DNA from: Gnetum montanum
Lineage: Eukaryota > Streptophyta > Gnetopsida > Gnetales > Gnetaceae
Length of the DNA: 64,000 nt
Assembly: GCA_015680685.1 (NCBI GenBank)
Contig: MNCI01003975.1
Coordinates: 1,586,704-1,650,703 of the forward strand
Reading direction: 5' to 3'
Position 1 is the stretch's first letter. Each line of letters begins with the position of its first letter. Below are positions 1 through 11,512 of this stretch, one piece after another. The notes below the pieces were generated by a model. The model ran no database searches and had not been told where the DNA came from. It saw nothing but the letters and a program-made list of their open reading frames with translations. The position numbers were made by a program, and so were the translations under genes.

Positions 1-170
1 CAATTTTGTAAAGATTGTAACTTTGTACACTTGGGCACTCAGAGTCTATTTGTTCTATCTGAGTTAGTTTGTATGTTAGTCAGTAATCTCATACCTTCCT
101 AATATTTTATAAGGAACTTGTTCCTCCTCTTTTTCACTCGAGGACAAGTTTTCATTCAGTCATGGGGGTA
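1..170 (+). mobile_element. 3' internal tail of an Athila-like LTR retrotransposon
   Basis: This is non-coding sequence that matches, by eye, the stretch just before the 3' LTR of the Athila-like element at 57890-58071. Both copies share the ending 'gaggayaagttttcatt..agtcatggggg'. The purine tract TGGGGGTA at 163-170 directly precedes the LTR and fits a polypurine tract. The rest of the element lies to the left of the window, so its target-site duplication cannot be tested. Confidence 0.7.
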
Positions 171-1013
171 TGATTAATCATATTTTTTCATCTGCTCTAA
201 CGTTGAGTACTTGACATTAGAGCCTTGATGTTAGGTATCTGATGTCGGAGCCATGATGCAATGTCGGATATCTAATGTTACAAAATATATGCTGACCTAT
301 AAATATAGTTCTTGGGCTCATGATTTTCATATAGTTTTTCAATCAAAGTAGTGAAGCTCTTGTAGTTTGTTTCCTCTAAAGTTAGAATATTTTTTGAGCG
401 CCCACAATAGGAGTTTGAGTGTGTATGAATATTTGTTCTAACACTGATGTACCTAAGCACAACAGTGTGATGGGAATAAAAATGAACTCTTTTGACAATC
501 CTTGCAACACTAAAAATAGATTGATATTTTCTTAATGCACTTTACTGTAATGCACTTTAATTAAGTAATTAACTTTCAATTGTTGATAAACACAAGCATA
601 ACCACTTTGAACATATGTATGGCACTTGGTAACCCAAGAACACTTAATGTTTGGTAACCCAGTAGTGCTATACATGTTCAAGATGTGTTCAGGAAAGTGG
701 GATGGGTACTTGTGTTAGGCTAGCTAGGTAGTAGATAAATTAGATTCTAAATTACTCTACCTTTCATTATTGTTGTAGGTGATTAAACTTATAAAACATA
801 AAATGATAAAAATCATGTACCTCAATTACACTTAAATCATATCCTTAAGCTTCACAAGTGTAGTTGAGAAGACAATGAATGTTCTCATGCCCATTTCACT
901 TCCTAGAAGAACTAGTGCATTGGAAAACTATAGGTCCACAAAATTTGACTAGATTATGTGTAAACACCTTAGTGATTCGTATGGTTGGACTTGGGTAACC
1001 TTGCTACTCATCA
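171..1013 (+). repeat. 3' LTR, Athila-like family
   Basis: The LTR starts TGATTAATCA and ends CTACTCATCA. A TATA box (TATAAATA) sits at about 298-305, only ~130 bp from the left end, so U3 is short. U3 holds repeated GATGT/TCTGATGTC-type words. The transcribed part has the family signature 'CTTGGTAACCCAGTAG' near 620-670 and a conserved tail (GTATGGTTGG..TAACC). The LTRs at 20229, 24696, 58072 and, inverted, 14352/18863 share this layout. It is inserted just before the RT of a copia element that continues at 1014. Confidence 0.75.
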
Positions 1014-2560
1014 AAGCTCATACTAATGTGTAATGGGTTTAAGCCATGAATGAAGAGCTTAATCAATCTATGAGAAATGATGTTTGAGAACTTGTTTTTA
1101 GACCTAATGAACATACTATTATTGGAACAAAATGGATTTTAAAAAACAAGTTGAATGGAGATAGTATGGTCACAAGGAATAAGGCAAGATTATTGGTAAA
1201 GGGTTATAACCAATAAGAAGGAATTCATTATGAAGAAACCTTTGCATTAATTGTATGATTACAATAAATTAGAATTTTACTTATGTTTACTACCTATAAC
1301 AATATGATGTCATTTTAGATGAATGTTAAAAATGCTTTTCTTAATGGGGTTATTTAAGAAGAAGTGTATGTTGAGAAACATATAGTTTTTGAAAATTCTT
1401 ATAAAAAGGATCATGTATACAAGTTAAATAAAGTCCTATATTGGCTTAAGAGATTCCCTAGGACTTTGTATGAGTGATTTTCTATACATTTAATCCACAA
1501 TGATTTTGTAAGAGATTCCTCTAATCCTAATTTTTTTTTATTTTAAAGTAAAAATATGATATATTGGTTGCTCAAATATATGGATATGATATTATTTTTG
1601 GTGTTACTAATCCTATGCTTGTAAGAAGTTTGTGCAATTGATGTAGGTTGATTTTTTAAAATGAGTCTAATGGGTAAGTTGATATTTTTCTTGGGACTTA
1701 AAATTATTCAAAGCAAGAATGGAATCTTTATTTCTCAATCCAAATATACCAATGAAGTTCTTAAGAAATATGGCATGAAGAATGCCAAAAAATTAATCAT
1801 TATTTCCATGAGTTCTCAAACCAAGATTTGCAAAGATGAATATGATAAGAATTTTGGTGAAAATTGTATAGGGGAATTATTAGTAGCTTACTTTACCTCA
1901 TAGTGAGTAGAACAAATATTGCTCTAAGTGTTGGGATATGTGCAAGGTACTAATCTAAACCTAAAGAGTCTCATTATATTACTATCAATTGAGGTACTTG
2001 AAAGATACTACATAGCATGACCTTTAGTATTCAAAGGATACATGCTTTGATTTTGTTGGCTATTTTGATGTAGATTGGATAGGAGAAATTGATGATAAAA
2101 GAAGAACAAGTAGGAATTACTTCTTTTAAGCATAATTTCTTATATCTTAGATGACCAAGAAACAAACATCCATTACTATTTCCAGCATTGAAGTTGAGTA
2201 CATAGCAGCTGGAGATTACTGTGCATAATTATTGTGGATGATGCAAATTCTCAAGACTACAATTTAAAAAAATGTAAGGTATAAATATTTTATGATAACA
2301 TGTGTTATTAATGTTTCCAAAAATCTTGTGTAGTACTCTAGGATAAAACATATAGAAATAAGATATCATTTTATTCATGAGCAAGTGCAAACAAAAACTA
2401 TTAAGATTGAATACATAAAATTAGATAACTAATTAGTTGACATCATGACAAAGCCCATTCCATCTAGTAGATTTGAAGAAATCAAGAGAGTATTGAGGTT
2501 TGTGCCTTATTCCAACTAAGAGATTTGTACTAATCATCAACTCTCCTAGGGATGTATTAT
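1014..2560 (+). pseudogene. Ty1/copia pol fragment (RT and RNase H), copia-1
   Basis: This decayed copia polymerase begins at the conserved RT entry (W-V-x-A-M-N-E-E-L) and continues through the I-I-G-T-K-W-I-F-K-N-K motif and K-A-R-L-L-V-K-G-Y. An open stretch at 1661-1903 carries the classic F-F-L-G-L-K-I and G-I-F-I-S-Q-S-K-Y motifs. RNase H follows, with an E-V-E-Y-I-A-A-G-like motif near 2190, then D-I-M-T-K-P-I-P near 2445. Many stops and frameshifts interrupt it. Gag and integrase are absent because the Athila-like element at 1-1013 separates this copy from its 5' half. The PPT and LTR remnants at 11275 and 11287 appear to be its 3' end. Confidence 0.8.
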
Positions 2561-2839
2561 TGAGGGTTGAGTGGAATTATAGTAGAGTATGTTTGTATTA
2601 TGTTTTTCAATTATTGTAAATGCTACATTACCTTCATATGGTCATGCTTTGATATTTTTTATTTATGATGTCTTGGTTAGGTTACATAGCTTTTTCATGA
2701 TTTTTATAGTTTGTGGCCTAATAGAGGAATTGCTCCATTTCCTAGGGATCATCCCACTCATACAATGTTCATGCATAGTAGGATTTAGGCTGTTCCCTCC
2801 TCATGGAGCATCCTATTTGAATGGGTAATTGTTGGAAAT

Positions 2840-4400
2840 AGTCACAAAGAAGGTGCCCCTCACAAGGGGTTGATCCTACCATCTAAAAACAAGCATAAAA
2901 AGAGGACCATGTACAAATCCTTAGTCCATTTCATTCATCTTCTATTCTCATTATCTTCTTATAATGCTACCCTAAATCCTCAAGTTATCATTGCCACTCA
3001 AGTTCAATCTCAAAATTCTCCAATTTCTCTTTCATTACTCTTAGATGAAGATTTTATAATACTAAGGAAGAAACTAGAAGAAAGAAGAGAAGGAACCACT
3101 AGTAGTAGCACATCAAGAACTCAAAGAAAAGATCCTAACTTTGAAGATGAAGGTTCAAGAAAGAAATTAATAGTAAGATGGACAAGATATGAAAGAAGAT
3201 CTTGTGCATATAAAAGGTGTTTTATCTAATTAGTTAATCCATTTCATTAAGCTTTATGGTTATTTGGGAAGATTTAGTTGGAACTGATTACTATGCATCA
3301 AGGGTTTATCATATGCTAGGCATGTGAAATTATTTTATTTCAAGGTCAAAGGGAAGAGTTAAAATGCCACTAGCTTTGTTACAAATGTATTGGGAAAGAA
3401 GTTTCTTATTGATTCAAGCTTGATTTCATAAGTCATTGGAATTCCTAATTATGGTAGATCAATGTTTATCAAATTTGTCAATTAATTAGAGTAATATAAG
3501 AGTACAAGTAGAAAGGTTATTTGTTGCAAAGACTATAAGCGAGATTTCTACAAGTTGAAAACCTCAGTCTTGCTTCCACATTTTAGGCTTGCAAAAAAAT
3601 TCTTAGCATAAATTTGCTATCTATGATTAATCATTATGATGAAGTATATGTTTTGATGGCTTATGTTCTTTATGTCATAGAACAAAGAAAATATTGAATG
3701 CCTTTGATCTCATTGTAAAATGGATGATCCAATATGTTGAGGAACGTTCCTTAAAATGTTTTTTTCATTGTTATTTCAAAATTCATTGGAAATAATGTTG
3801 AAATTGATGATGATGAAGGTGTTGTATAGTCTTCAACTTCCATTGATTTAACAATTGTTAAAAAAATGAAATTAGTTGATATAAGTTCAAAACGTGTTTT
3901 AGATGAAGATAATGTTGGTGAATCCTCTAAATTCATGAAAAGGATTAATAAATATTTTTCAATACTAGCTTGTAACATAAACTTCATGAAGAAATCTATT
4001 ACAAATTAGTATAAGAATATGTAAAATTTAAAGATTTCCATGCAAAACAAAGGCATTATTTAGTATGAGACATTAGTTATATATGAAGAGCTATTAGATC
4101 TTGTTTATGAGGCTTTGGATGTTGAAGTAATTGCTATAGTAGGTGATACTACTAAAATAGAGGTAGGTAATGAAAATAGCGAGGAGACTAAATTAGAAGA
4201 CTAGGATGTAGGTGATGAAGAGAAACATCATGATGATGAAGATGAAGGCAAAGATGAGGAACATATAGATGTAGAGTAGGATGATGAATAACAATAGGAT
4301 AGTGATGGATTAGATGATGGAGATGATGAAGATGCTGATTATAAAATAGAATACCAATACAAAAATCTTTGAGCCATCCTTCTTTTTTTTGTGCTTCCTC
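2840..4400 (+). pseudogene. Downstream env-like ORF remnant of copia-1
   Basis: After the copia RNase H and a ~280-bp spacer there is a degenerate third ORF. Its opening 119 codons (2870-3229) are charged and Ser/Arg-rich. Around 3330-3470 the frame reads V-K-G-K-S ... G-K-K-F-L-I-D ... V-I-G-I-P-N-Y-G. This resembles the 'putative plant transposon protein' pattern found in third ORFs of plant retroelements. It ends in a strongly acidic Asp/Glu-rich tail (4130-4330). A post-pol ORF on a copia element suggests the Sirevirus lineage. Homology is inferred from pattern only; a profile search with this domain would decide. Confidence 0.45.
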
Positions 4401-5015
4401 CACTCATCATCGCTAAGCAACATTTATATTTTAATTATTTAACTATATGGTATGGTGTTTGGTTAAATGTAAAAATTCATTTGTATTATGTATCTTATAT
4501 GCATTAACATCTAGACATTTTTATCAAATGGTATATGTATTTTAGGGTAAACTAATACTATCTATATACTTTCAATATGTTTACTATTGAAGATTCATGA
4601 CATGTATTATTTTCCATATTATACATTGATTTGAGCTAGATAACATGGTGGAAATTACTCTTTATAGGTTTATATCTATTAGAATGTTTGAAACTTTTCT
4701 AGCATTGCTTCCATTATGTGGTTTATTTGGGAGTTTCTAATCATTGATTTATTACTCATATCTATTATTATACTTCATATTTTATGCAGGTTCATTTTTG
4801 GTATACATGTTCTTATATTTATATGTTTGTGGGAAATGCTTATTATTTTATACTTTATTACATCCAATACTTTGTGCATATGATTTTGGATTATGAATAT
4901 CTTATTATGGATATTCTTTTACTACTTGTATGTGTTTAGCCATTCTTACCTTTGTTTAAGCCCATGCTATTCCTACTGCATACACTACATCTATGAGTAT
5001 CCAATATTTTTGCTA
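4401..5015 (+). other. AT-rich 3' non-coding region of copia-1
   Basis: No ORF or recognisable domain is visible. It is most simply the untranslated tail of copia-1 up to the copia-2 insertion. The same tail resumes at 11044 on the far side. Confidence 0.45.
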
Positions 5016-5020
5016 ATTTC

Positions 5021-5893
5021 TATTGGCTTTTTAGAGTAGAAGACAATAAACATTTATTTTTATTATACAATAGAAGTTTATTTTAATAAAATATAGGAAA
5101 TTTCTAGATTTATGGGTAGTTGTAATGTTTGGCCTAAATTCATATATATATTTAATTTTTACGTTTTTTCTTATAATTGGAGCTATATTATATTATTTTC
5201 AGTAAACTTTGCTCCACTTATCATACATATATATCCAATGCATCTCTTGGAAAATTTTATCATTAAATTATCAATATAATTTTAGAAAGAATTAAAATAT
5301 TTCATCATCAATCCATCAACATATATCAACATCATTAATCATTATTTACTTAATCTTGGAAGTTGAAAAGTTAGAATTAGGGATATTTACTCTTTCAATA
5401 ATATTTTAATCATTGAGCAACATCTTTACGTCATCTTAGATTTATTAGAAATATAAATAGGTGGCTACATGAAACCAAAATTTTCCTTCAATATCTATTG
5501 CAATTTGGGAGAAATTATCTCTATAATTGGCAAAGTTTTTAAATCTTAAAGTTTTACTAGAATAAAAAATAGTTAACAATTAGATCATTTCTCCCTCATC
5601 ACATAGCAATTTAATTTGTTTTTATATTTATTTGAAAGCTAATATCTATGGAAATGTTTAGTTAAAATTTAAGCATAAAAAACTAGACAAATTTGTACTA
5701 TTAGAATTATTGTGATTTTTGATAGATTAGAAAGAACCTAATATAACCTCAACTTCTAGATATCTTTTGTAGTACTTCTTTTTTCAAAATTTTAGAGAAC
5801 TTCCTAAGCTTTCTAAAAATATAAATTTTATTAGCTAATTATTTATGAAGTTAAGATAACCAAGTAATTATTCTATTGTGCAAAATTTCTTCA
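5021..5893 (+). repeat. 5' LTR of copia-2
   Basis: It aligns along its length with the LTR at 10110-11038. The left end has decayed (TATTGGCTTTTTAGAG against TGTTGACTTTTTAGAG in the right copy), and the right end is TTCTTCA. Both LTRs contain the same segment about gaps in tissue-like AT-rich sequence, including GGTGGCTA and TCTCCCT..ATCACA. Direct LTR divergence is clearly higher than in the gag-only element at 14352. Confidence 0.85.
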
Positions 5894-5895
5894 CT

Positions 5896-5909
5896 TGGTA
5901 TTAGAGAAC
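5896..5909 (+). other. Primer binding site of copia-2 (tRNA-Met type)
   Basis: TGGTATTAGAGAAC lies two bases after the LTR end. The usual plant site is TGGTATCAGAGC, complementary to initiator tRNA-Met, so this copy has a C-to-T change. Confidence 0.8.
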
Positions 5910-5998
5910 TAGGTTCATCTATAAAAATGAGCATAAAAGACATAGCTAGATGCTCCATTATCTTTGATGGCTTTTAATATTTCAGCCCATGGACAAGG

Positions 5999-6900
5999 AT
6001 GATGAAAGACCTTCTTAAACCTAATGACTATTGGAAAATAGTTAAAATATATTTTAGATTTATCTATGATTTTGAAAATTTCACAAGATTACAAATCAAA
6101 GAATATGAAACAAAGAAGAAGAAGAATAATTTGGCTCTCATGATGCTATTGGCTAGTGTCTCACAAGTTATTTATGGTAGATATAGTCTTGATACTATTG
6201 CCAAAGAAGTGTAGGATAATATCCAATTAGAATACAAAGGAAACTTTAAAAATCAATAATTGAAGCAACTAATCTATAAACAAGAATTCAATACCCTAAA
6301 AATTGAAAGAAATGAAATTTTCAAATACGTTTATATTAGATTGTATGAAAACTTACAAAAAATAGATTAATATGGCTATAGATATAAGACCAAGCAAAAA
6401 TTTTAGAAATTTTTTCAAGATCTCTAAATAGATTCAAGATTTGAAAACAATATGGAAAACATTACTCTTTCAAAAGACTTTAACATGCTTAGTATCAATG
6501 AATTAGTTGCTTGAGTTAAAATCTTACAAATTATGAGGAATAACAAAAAATCTAGTGAAGATGATTAAGCCTACATAGCTAACCAAAGATAAAGAGATAC
6601 GAGAGGAAGATTTAGAAGAAGAGAAAGATTTAATTATCAAAGTAGAGATTAAGAATAAAACTTAGAAAAAAATGGTGGTCAAAATACAAGAAGAAGAGGA
6701 AGAAGAAGAGGTTCAATTAGAGAAAGAGGCATATGGAATCAATCTAGAAGACAAAGACAAGGTTAAGACATGGTACCATATTACAACTTTTGCAAAATAA
6801 AAGATCATACCATTGACTAATGTTGGACTAGAATTGGTTTTGAAACAATACATGGGCACCTTCACAAATAGAACAAGATACTTCCTCATCATCACAAAAG
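5999..6900 (+). pseudogene. Copia gag remnant (copia-2)
   Basis: The first 71 codons are open (5999-6214) and contain the copia gag core (N-D-Y-W ... Y-E-T-K-K-K). The frame then continues with stops through a leucine-rich gag body and an Arg/Gly-rich nucleic-acid-binding stretch (6590-6760). It ends in a degraded zinc knuckle, Y-N-F-C-K-I-K-D-H-T-I-D-x-C-W (about 6785-6825). There the first knuckle Cys is Tyr and the residue before the last Cys is a stop. It would encode the capsid/nucleocapsid protein. Confidence 0.75.
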
Positions 6901-8400
6901 GATACTTAAGAAAAAGAGTAAGGTAATTATGTAGCCTTCAATTCGATTAAAGAAATAAAGAAAGATTCTTAGATTATAGATAATGGGTGCTTCAATCACA
7001 TGAAACCTTACAAAAAATTATCTTCTAAATTATAAAATGAATAATAGTGTTGGCAACACCAAAATTGAAAATGGAAAATACTTAGTCATAGAAAGAATAG
7101 GAGATTATGTAGTTAAATTAAACAATGGATAAAAAGTCACCATTTCCAATGTGTATTATGTTTCTAATCTTTCCAAACCTCTCATATTTGTTTGAAAAGT
7201 CTCTAATATAAGAAATAGTGTTAGTTTTAAGAGTAATCTAGGCATTATCAACAAATCCAATGGTGAAGAAATCATAAAAATAAAAGCATTGAATAACAAA
7301 ATATATTGCCTTGAATGAGGCTATCTCAATGAAAAAGGAGACATTATAAGTAACCATAGTACTCAAGAAAAGCATGTCCTCACAACAGAAACTAATCAAA
7401 TCCCAAATAATTATGAAATCAAGGAAAAGAATAATGAGGATTTTAGCAAGTCCAAAATTTGATATGGAAGGTTTGGTCACATCTCATATCACAAAATTGA
7501 AAGAATGATTAAATAGAAAAAAGATAAAGGAATAAAAACTTCAGATATTCCTCAAGAAAAAAGTGAGACTTGCATACAAGGAAATAAAACCAATTCTCCT
7601 CACAACTCTTACATGATAAAGAAGAAAAAACCATTTGATCTTTTGAAAATTGATCTTGTTGGACCAATGTCCACTGTTTCAATAGAAGGAACAAATTATT
7701 TCATGGTCGTAGTATATGACTACTTAAGATACACTTATAATTATTATCTAAAGTGAAAGGATGAAGCCATCAAATACTTTGAAACTTTACACAAACTAAT
7801 TGAAAACTTCATGAATGTCAGGATTAATTTCATCAAATTAGATAAAGAAGTTGAATTTATAAATAAAGAATTTGATAGGCTTTGTAAATAAAATTTCATA
7901 TTTAATTAGACCACATGTGGATATAGCTTGTAATCAAATGAAGTAGTTGAATGAAAGAATAGACCAATACAAGACATGCCAAGATGTTTACTAATGCATG
8001 CATCACTACCTAACCAATATTGGAGTATAATCATGATAATTGTGTGTTACGTTTCTAATAAAATCATCACTAAAAGAAATAAAGAGAAACAAATATATAA
8101 ATTTCTATATAATAGAATTTCTAACTTGATTCATATGAGAATATTTGAATGTCATTATTATGCAAATTTCCCAAAACAATTCACTGATAAAGTTCAAGAT
8201 AGAAAAAAGAAATGCATCTTTCTTGGTTATGATTTTTATATTAGCAGATAAAGGTGCTATGATCTAATGAATAAGAAATGATACGTTTTAAAGGATGTTA
8301 TATTTGAAAAGAAAAATTTTAATATAAGTGATTTTTTGAAACAACAAGAAAAATCAAATACATCTCAAAGTGCAAAACATTAGATTCAAAGAGACTATTC
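6901..8400 (+). pseudogene. Copia protease and integrase remnant (copia-2)
   Basis: The protease signal is I-I-D-N-G-C-F-N-H-M near 6975, derived from the D-S-G active-site region. The pre-integrase zinc motif (Y-G-R-F-G-H-I) lies near 7460. The integrase core has D-L-V-G-P-M (about 7650), V-E-F-I-N-K-E-F (7850) and V-V-E-stop-K-N-R (7940). In the last motif the family's Arg has become TGA, which fits CGA to TGA. The open stretch at 7976-8251 is the integrase C-terminal half, Y-W-S-I-I-M-I-I-V through C-I-F-L-G-Y. Several frames are used, so indels are present. Confidence 0.75.
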
Positions 8401-8489
8401 TCACACTTAAATGCTAGACATAATTTTTGAAAAAAGAACTAGAAGACCTAACAATATTACAAATATAGCATATTTAATAGTATCAATTA

Positions 8490-10090
8490 AACTAATCAAT
8501 GTTAATGAATCCATGAAATTAAAATCCTAGAATGAAGCTATGGATAATGAGTACAATGCCATGCTAAGAAATAACACATGGAAATTAGTGAACAAATGAA
8601 AAGATAAAGTCGTTATTGATTACAAGTAGCTATGTAAAACAAAGTACAATGAAAAAGGAGAAGTCACAACACATAAATCAAGACTTTTGGTAAGAGGATG
8701 AAAAAAAAAGAAATACATTGACTATGAATAAATCTTTCCATCAGTGGCCAAATTTGAAACTATTAAGCTCATACTTTCCATAGTAGCATGTAATGATCTA
8801 AAGGTTTAACAAATAGATGTTAACTTAGCATTTCTAAATGGATACATCAAAGAAGAATATGCATCTACCATCCTAAAGGTTATGTTATCAGAGAAAAAGA
8901 GAACAAAGTTTGCAAACTTAACAAAGCTCTATATGGCCTAAAGTAAGCACCCAGGGCTTTGTTCTAGAGAATTAATGACTATCTCACTAGAAATAATTAT
9001 TAAAACTACATGTTTAAACCAAAATTATATTTTAAAAAATAAGGAGATGAATTCATCATCATATCATTATATGTAGATGACATTATTTTTATTGCGATCA
9101 ATAAAAGGCTAATGAAAGATTTCAAGAATGACATGAAAACTAAATTTGAAATGAAGAGTCCTAGAAAAGTCAATGACATGAAAACTAAATTTGAAATGAA
9201 GAATCCTAGAAAAGTCAAATACTTCCTAAGAATTGAGGTGAACTAGGATAAGGAGGAAATGAAGATTCATCAAACCAAATACATAAATTCCATCATTGAA
9301 AAATTCAATCTAAAGAATAAAAAGCCAGTTAGCAGTTCTTTGCTATACAGTTTAAAGTTAACCAATAAAGATAAGACTTCTTTCATAGATGCAAAAATGT
9401 ATAGAACCATGATTGGATTACTTCTATTTCTCTATCATACTAGAATAAATTTGGAATATGCAACATCATACTTATCTAAGTTCATGTAAGAGCCAAGACA
9501 ATATCATATGCAAGTATTTGTGCATCTCGTTATGTAAAAGGAACTTATAACTTTGAGATTCAATTTAAATAGATGAGGCAATAAGGTTTATGAATATTTA
9601 GATGCTAATTGAGTAGGAGAAAATTATGATAAAAATCCACATCATGAGCTTTCACTATGCATAGAAAAAATCTAATATGCTAGAAATTAAAGAAATTATC
9701 ATCCATTAGCTTATCTACTTGTGAAGCAAAATTTATTACCATGGACAAATTCCTTTAATGCATACTTTAGCTAAATAAGCTTCTCTTACATTTAGGATTT
9801 GCAATTGATCTTTCTACAAACTCATATTATGACAATACAACAACAATTCAACTATCCCAAAAGCATGTGCATCACAAAAAAATCCAAACACATTGTCATC
9901 AAGTACTATTTCATCAAGCTAGAAGTGAAAGAAGGAACCATTAAACACATTCACATTAATTCAAAAGAGTAATTTACTAACTTACTAACAAAAAATATAT
10001 TGTCTCACAAGATCAAGTACCTCAATGAATCTATAGAAATTTAGAGCACAATAAAGAAGGAGAAGGAAAATATGAAGAATGAAGAGTTCC
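8490..10090 (+). pseudogene. Copia reverse transcriptase and RNase H remnant (copia-2)
   Basis: RT runs from the E-A-M-D-N-E-Y-N-A-M motif through L-N-K-A-L-Y-G-L-K to L-Y-V-D-D-I-I (about 9070-9090), with the catalytic Y-V-D-D intact. A 45-bp direct duplication, 15 codons in frame, occupies 9127-9171 and 9172-9216. The open stretch at 9259-9489 holds the connection region (M-I-G-L-L-L-F-L ... T-S-Y-L-S-K-F-M). RNase H follows with Y-L-D-A-N-stop-V-G, then a tail with K-H-I-V-I-K-Y-Y-F and a decayed V-D-I-L-T-K-like motif near 9965-9995. Numerous stops are present. Confidence 0.8.
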
Positions 10091-10109
10091 TTCTAGTCTA
10101 AAGAGGGAT

Positions 10110-11038
10110 TGTTGACTTTTTAGAGTAGAAGATAATAGTGTTTTATTTTTATTATACAATAGAAAATTATTTTAATAAGATATAAGAAATTTCTATATTA
10201 ATAGCTAGTTGTAGTGTTATTTTGGTCCTAATCTAGATATATACAATTTTAAAGGTTTTCTTATCATTGGGGCTATATTATATAATTTTTAGTAAACTTT
10301 GCCACATTTGTCACACACACACACATATCCAAAGTATCTCTTCAAAATATGTATCCTTGAATCATCAATATAATTTTAGCAAGAATTTGATTCTTTCATC
10401 ATCAATTTAGCAATCTTTCATCAATTCGTTAATTCATCAACATATGTCAACATCATTCCTTATTATTTACTCAATATTGAAAGTTGAATAGTTAGAATTA
10501 AAGACATTCACATTTTTGATCATATCTTAGTCCTTTTGTAACATTTTTCAATGATTCTAAATTTATTAGAAATCTAGAATAGGTGGCTATATGTAGCTAA
10601 AACTTTAGTTCAATAATTTCTCAATTTGGAAGAAAGTTAGCTCTATAATTTGGCAGATTTTTTGAATCCTAAATTTTTATTAGAATAAATAAAAGTCAAT
10701 GATTAGATAATTTCTCCCTTATCACACATTGATTTGATGTGCTATTAGATTTATCTAAAATATAATATCTGTAAAAATATTTAATTTAAATTTTAATATC
10801 AGAAACTTAACAACTTTTGAGTTATAATCTTTCAAAGTTACATTATCAGAATTACTATATTTTTTGATAGATTGGAAAGAACATAATATAACCTTAGCTT
10901 ATAGATATCTTTTGTAGTACTTCCCTTTTTCAAATCATAGAGAACTTCCTAGGCTTTCTAAAAAGACAAATTTTAGTAGCTGATTCTTTGTGAATTCAAG
11001 ATAGCCAAGCAATTGTTTCATTTCCTAAAATTCCTTCA
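10110..11038 (+). repeat. 3' LTR of copia-2
   Basis: It begins TGTTGACTTTTTAG right after a purine-rich run (AAAGAGGGAT) and ends CCTTCA directly before the ATTTC duplication. It is about 55 bp longer than the 5' LTR, in part through a (CA)n run near 10315. Confidence 0.85.
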
Positions 11039-11043
11039 ATTTC

Positions 11044-11286
11044 TACATGTCTATCCTCTACCTTTTGAGCATATGTAATTTTATTTCAAGGTCTCTTTAT
11101 CCTTGAAAGAAGATTTAATTTTTTCTTTTTGCAAATAGAAAAAAAGAGGAAATAGGAAAGGATTATAAACTAAGGAATTCATGATCTGAGAAGGAGCCTA
11201 AGAATTTGTATAGAATTATTCTTTAAAATCTAATTGGATTTCTACTTTTGTAGTTTGTGTTTTCTTATCTTCATAAAGGAGGAGAT
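11044..11286 (+). other. 3' untranslated end and polypurine tract of copia-1
   Basis: Sequence resumes here after the copia-2 insertion. It has no ORF. It ends in AAAGGAGGAGA (11275-11285), a good polypurine tract, immediately followed by TGTTGAG, a typical copia LTR start. This marks where the copia-1 3' LTR begins. Confidence 0.65.
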
Positions 11287-11512
11287 TGTTGAGTTTCAGG
11301 TTTTAAAGATGATCATTTATGACATTATAATATAAGCAGATTAATTTTGTAGGAACTGAATCATATTCCAAGCTCTAGGATGGATGGTTTATGTAAAAAC
11401 ATTAAAGTTCTATGTAATTCGAGAGATCCTAAAGGATTGCCTTCTAAACACAGGATACTCCCTTAGTACTTTTGTTAAAATGAAATTTCTTAGGGTTCAT
11501 GTGTAAGGTATT
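11287..11512 (+). repeat. Copia-1 3' LTR, segment 1
   Basis: It starts TGTTGAGTTTCAGG after the purine tract. It is cut at 11512 by the solo LTR and resumes at 13960. No matching 5' LTR is in the window, so the assignment rests on the purine tract, the start bases and the continuity across the two insertions. Confidence 0.6.

Larger units (their letters stand above)
5021..11038 (+). mobile_element. Complete but decayed Ty1/copia element, copia-2
   Basis: This is a 6.0-kb element with two LTRs, a tRNA-Met-type primer site, gag-protease-integrase-RT-RNase H in copia order, and a purine tract before the 3' LTR. The perfect 5-bp target-site duplication ATTTC (5016-5020 and 11039-11043) proves one insertion event. 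The host is the 3' tail of copia-1. All ORFs are heavily interrupted, so it cannot move on its own. Confidence 0.9.
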
